Shown: positions 62,631 through 64,000 of the stretch, piece by piece | Numbering within the stretch: position 1 is the first letter of the stretch | How the letters are laid out: each line of letters opens with the position of its first letter | Origin: Planctomycetaceae bacterium | GTDB lineage: Bacteria; Planctomycetota; Planctomycetia; Gemmatales; Gemmataceae | Length of the DNA: 64,000 bases | Assembly: GCA_013823135.1 (NCBI GenBank) | Contig: PNLP01000008.1 | Span: forward strand, 62,001-126,000 | Reading direction: 5' to 3' | The notes under the pieces: model-generated | The model's database searches: none | What the model saw: only the letters and a program-made list of their open reading frames with translations | What the model was told of the DNA's origin: nothing | Position numbers and translations under genes: made by a program

Positions 62631-64000
62631 TTACTTCCGGCGTTCGACGTAGACTGGATCCTTCGGGTCGTCACTCACAAACCAAGGCAGGCCGTTACGC
62701 AAGTACATCTTCCGCTGCTCCTCGCCATTGAGCGGCCGAGCGCCCACTCGCCCGAACACACCGATCTGGTGGCCGCTCTCGTCCACCGCTCGGTCGCGGT
62801 CTAGCCCACGGGCAATCGACAGAATCTCACCACCGTGCGGTAACCGGTACGTCGCAATCAGTCGCGGCGTCGGTCGCGGGCTGAAGCCCTCGAACCCCGG
62901 CGTTTCCGGCGAAGTGAGTTGCACGACTCGCATCCCGTTCTTGCCGTCCGCGATGTACGCGATCAGCGAGTTGTACGTGATGCCAAGCTTCACATCGTGA
63001 ACGTCGTTCATGTGCCCGCCGGCGTTGTAGATCTGATCGACCTTCGGCTCCTCGGCCTTCGTCATGTCGAGGATCACCAACCCCTTCGACTTGGCCGCGA
63101 CGTAAGCGTGCGTGCGTGCCAGGTAGATGGAATGTGCTTCGGGGAGCCGAAGCATCGACTTCACGACTGGCTTGGCCAGGTCGGTGATGTCCAGCACTTT
63201 CACACCCTCTTCGTCACACACGTAGCAGTAGCGGAACTGCACTGCGGACATGTGCGGGTGCTTGATCGCCTTCTCACCGATGATCGACGTGATCTTCGGC
63301 TTCAACGGATCGTCGATGTCAATCACCACCAACCCGGCGGCACACGACACGTAGGCGTAGTGGCCTACGATGTTGACGTGCTTGGCATCGTAGAGGATGC
63401 CGTCCGGGTTGAACGTGAGTTCCCGCTTGAGGAAGTTGTTGACCGGATTGCCGTCCAGCAGGGTTCCAGCCCCTGTGAGGATCAATCCCTCGTACTTGTC
63501 GCAAATGTAGAGGTAACCGAACAGCGGATGGATCGGTCCCTCCTTGTTCGCTGGCATGCGGGTTCGTGTTGGATCGACTGCAACAGTCGTTGGGGCAGCG
63601 ATGTAGGTCGCGTACCGCGACGGCAGGTAGAACTTCTGCCCAACGGGCGATACCGGAGCCGTGGTGATCCGTTCGGCAAAGCCCTTGTGGTCGATGAACG
63701 CAATATCGAACACGCGAACACCGGCCTCGCCACACGCGGCGTACAGATACTCACCTCGGTTCTGCACCATCAGAACTTCCGACTTCTTGAACGGCCTACC
63801 CAGTCCAGCTGTAATGTCGCGACCGGGGTGCTCGTGAGCATCCTTCAGCAAACCGCCACGTTCCGCGTGCTTCTTGTAGTCGTCGGGGTACGCGAACCGG
63901 TGAAGGTCGCTGCCGAACACGGCTTGCGGCTCTGATGTCTCGGTCACGATCACACCGAACAAGCCTTCCTCACCCGCGGCAGCCCAGGCGTACTTCCCGA
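62631..64000 (-). CDS. LVIVD-repeat beta-propeller protein, 5' end outside window
   Basis: The frame is open to the last base of the window, so the N-terminus is missing; the TTG at 63962 is only an internal codon. The visible 456 residues contain repeated strands of the LVIVD/propeller type: LYAACGEAGVRVFDIA, AYVSCAAGLVVIDIDDPLKP, CYVCDEEGVKVLDITDLAKP, AYVAAKSKGLVILDMTKAEE and AYIADGKNGMRVVQLTSPET, each ending in xVxDI. The C-terminus VSDDPKDPVYVERRK is polar. Such proteins are often exported and linked to cytochrome-like modules in planctomycetes; no signal can be seen because of the cut. A strong terminator follows it. Confidence 0.8.
   Translation of the reverse strand, partial: GKYAWAAAGEEGLFGVIVTETSEPQAVFGSDLHRFAYPDDYKKHAERGGLLKDAHEHPGRDITAGLGRPFKKSEVLMVQNRGEYLYAACGEAGVRVFDIAFIDHKGFAERITTAPVSPVGQKFYLPSRYATYIAAPTTVAVDPTRTRMPANKEGPIHPLFGYLYICDKYEGLILTGAGTLLDGNPVNNFLKRELTFNPDGILYDAKHVNIVGHYAYVSCAAGLVVIDIDDPLKPKITSIIGEKAIKHPHMSAVQFRYCYVCDEEGVKVLDITDLAKPVVKSMLRLPEAHSIYLARTHAYVAAKSKGLVILDMTKAEEPKVDQIYNAGGHMNDVHDVKLGITYNSLIAYIADGKNGMRVVQLTSPETPGFEGFSPRPTPRLIATYRLPHGGEILSIARGLDRDRAVDESGHQIGVFGRVGARPLNGEEQRKMYLRNGLPWFVSDDPKDPVYVERRK

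Overview
The window is about 60% GC and looks like the chromosome of a planctomycete, most probably family Gemmataceae. It carries the signature families of that phylum: a DUF1559 type IV prepilin-like protein, two PSCyt/DUF1549/DUF1553 cytochrome-like proteins each paired with a DUF1501 protein, two secreted sulfatases, a beta-barrel outer-membrane protein of planctomycete type, and many signal-peptide or lipoprotein genes of unknown role. There is no phage and no CRISPR array. The only mobile DNA seen is a decayed insertion-sequence end near 46.5-46.9 kb.

Layout. 0-8.5 kb: the 3' end of a basic-secretory-protein gene with a broken HExxH motif, a DUF1559 pseudopilin overlapping a small lipoprotein, a membrane M48 peptidase, a polytopic membrane protein, an aldo/keto reductase and a secreted PDZ-PDZ-M6 peptidase. 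8.6-20.5 kb: two PSD1/DUF1501 units. The first is led by a FadR-type GntR regulator with a palindrome over its own promoter and is met tail to tail by a PAS-AraC regulator. The second starts with a 1597-residue cytochrome/WD40/Ig/DUF1549/DUF1553 fusion. 20.5-28.6 kb: an RND efflux permease and adaptor, with glycogen debranching enzyme GlgX overlapping the permease by 4 nt, and a divergent lipoprotein.

28.6-45.4 kb is one long minus-strand block with tight or overlapping junctions: coiled-coil protein, L-lactate dehydrogenase, BON protein, ROK (polyphosphate-type) glucokinase, phosphoketolase, acetate kinase, LOG-type hydrolase, DUF2254 membrane protein, HAD phosphatase, archaeal-type glycerol-1-phosphate dehydrogenase, PPK2 polyphosphate kinase, an NTF2-like secreted protein, a glycine-rich secreted protein, a small conserved ORF and a GH63-like glucosidase. 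Together these fit a reserve-polymer energy module: glucose from glycogen or trehalose-type glycans, phosphorylation from polyphosphate, ATP from acetyl phosphate through phosphoketolase and acetate kinase, and redox balance through lactate.

45.4-55.4 kb: secreted hypotheticals, two sulfatases and a tRNA-Leu(CAG) with its own promoter and terminator. 55.8-61.2 kb, plus strand: a four-gene group of an unrecognised protein with a possible degenerate vWA-like region, an ADP-ribosylglycohydrolase, an SPFH/Band-7 protein with a C-terminal GYF_2 domain, and a double zinc-ribbon membrane protein. The last two resemble the YdjI/YdjG pair of Bacillus. This is my best candidate for an undescribed system. 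60.9-64 kb, minus strand: PdxH (its 3' end overlaps the zinc-ribbon gene by 231 nt), a CmoB-like methyltransferase and an LVIVD-repeat protein cut by the window edge.

All functions are read from motifs and family resemblance by eye; no database search was run.
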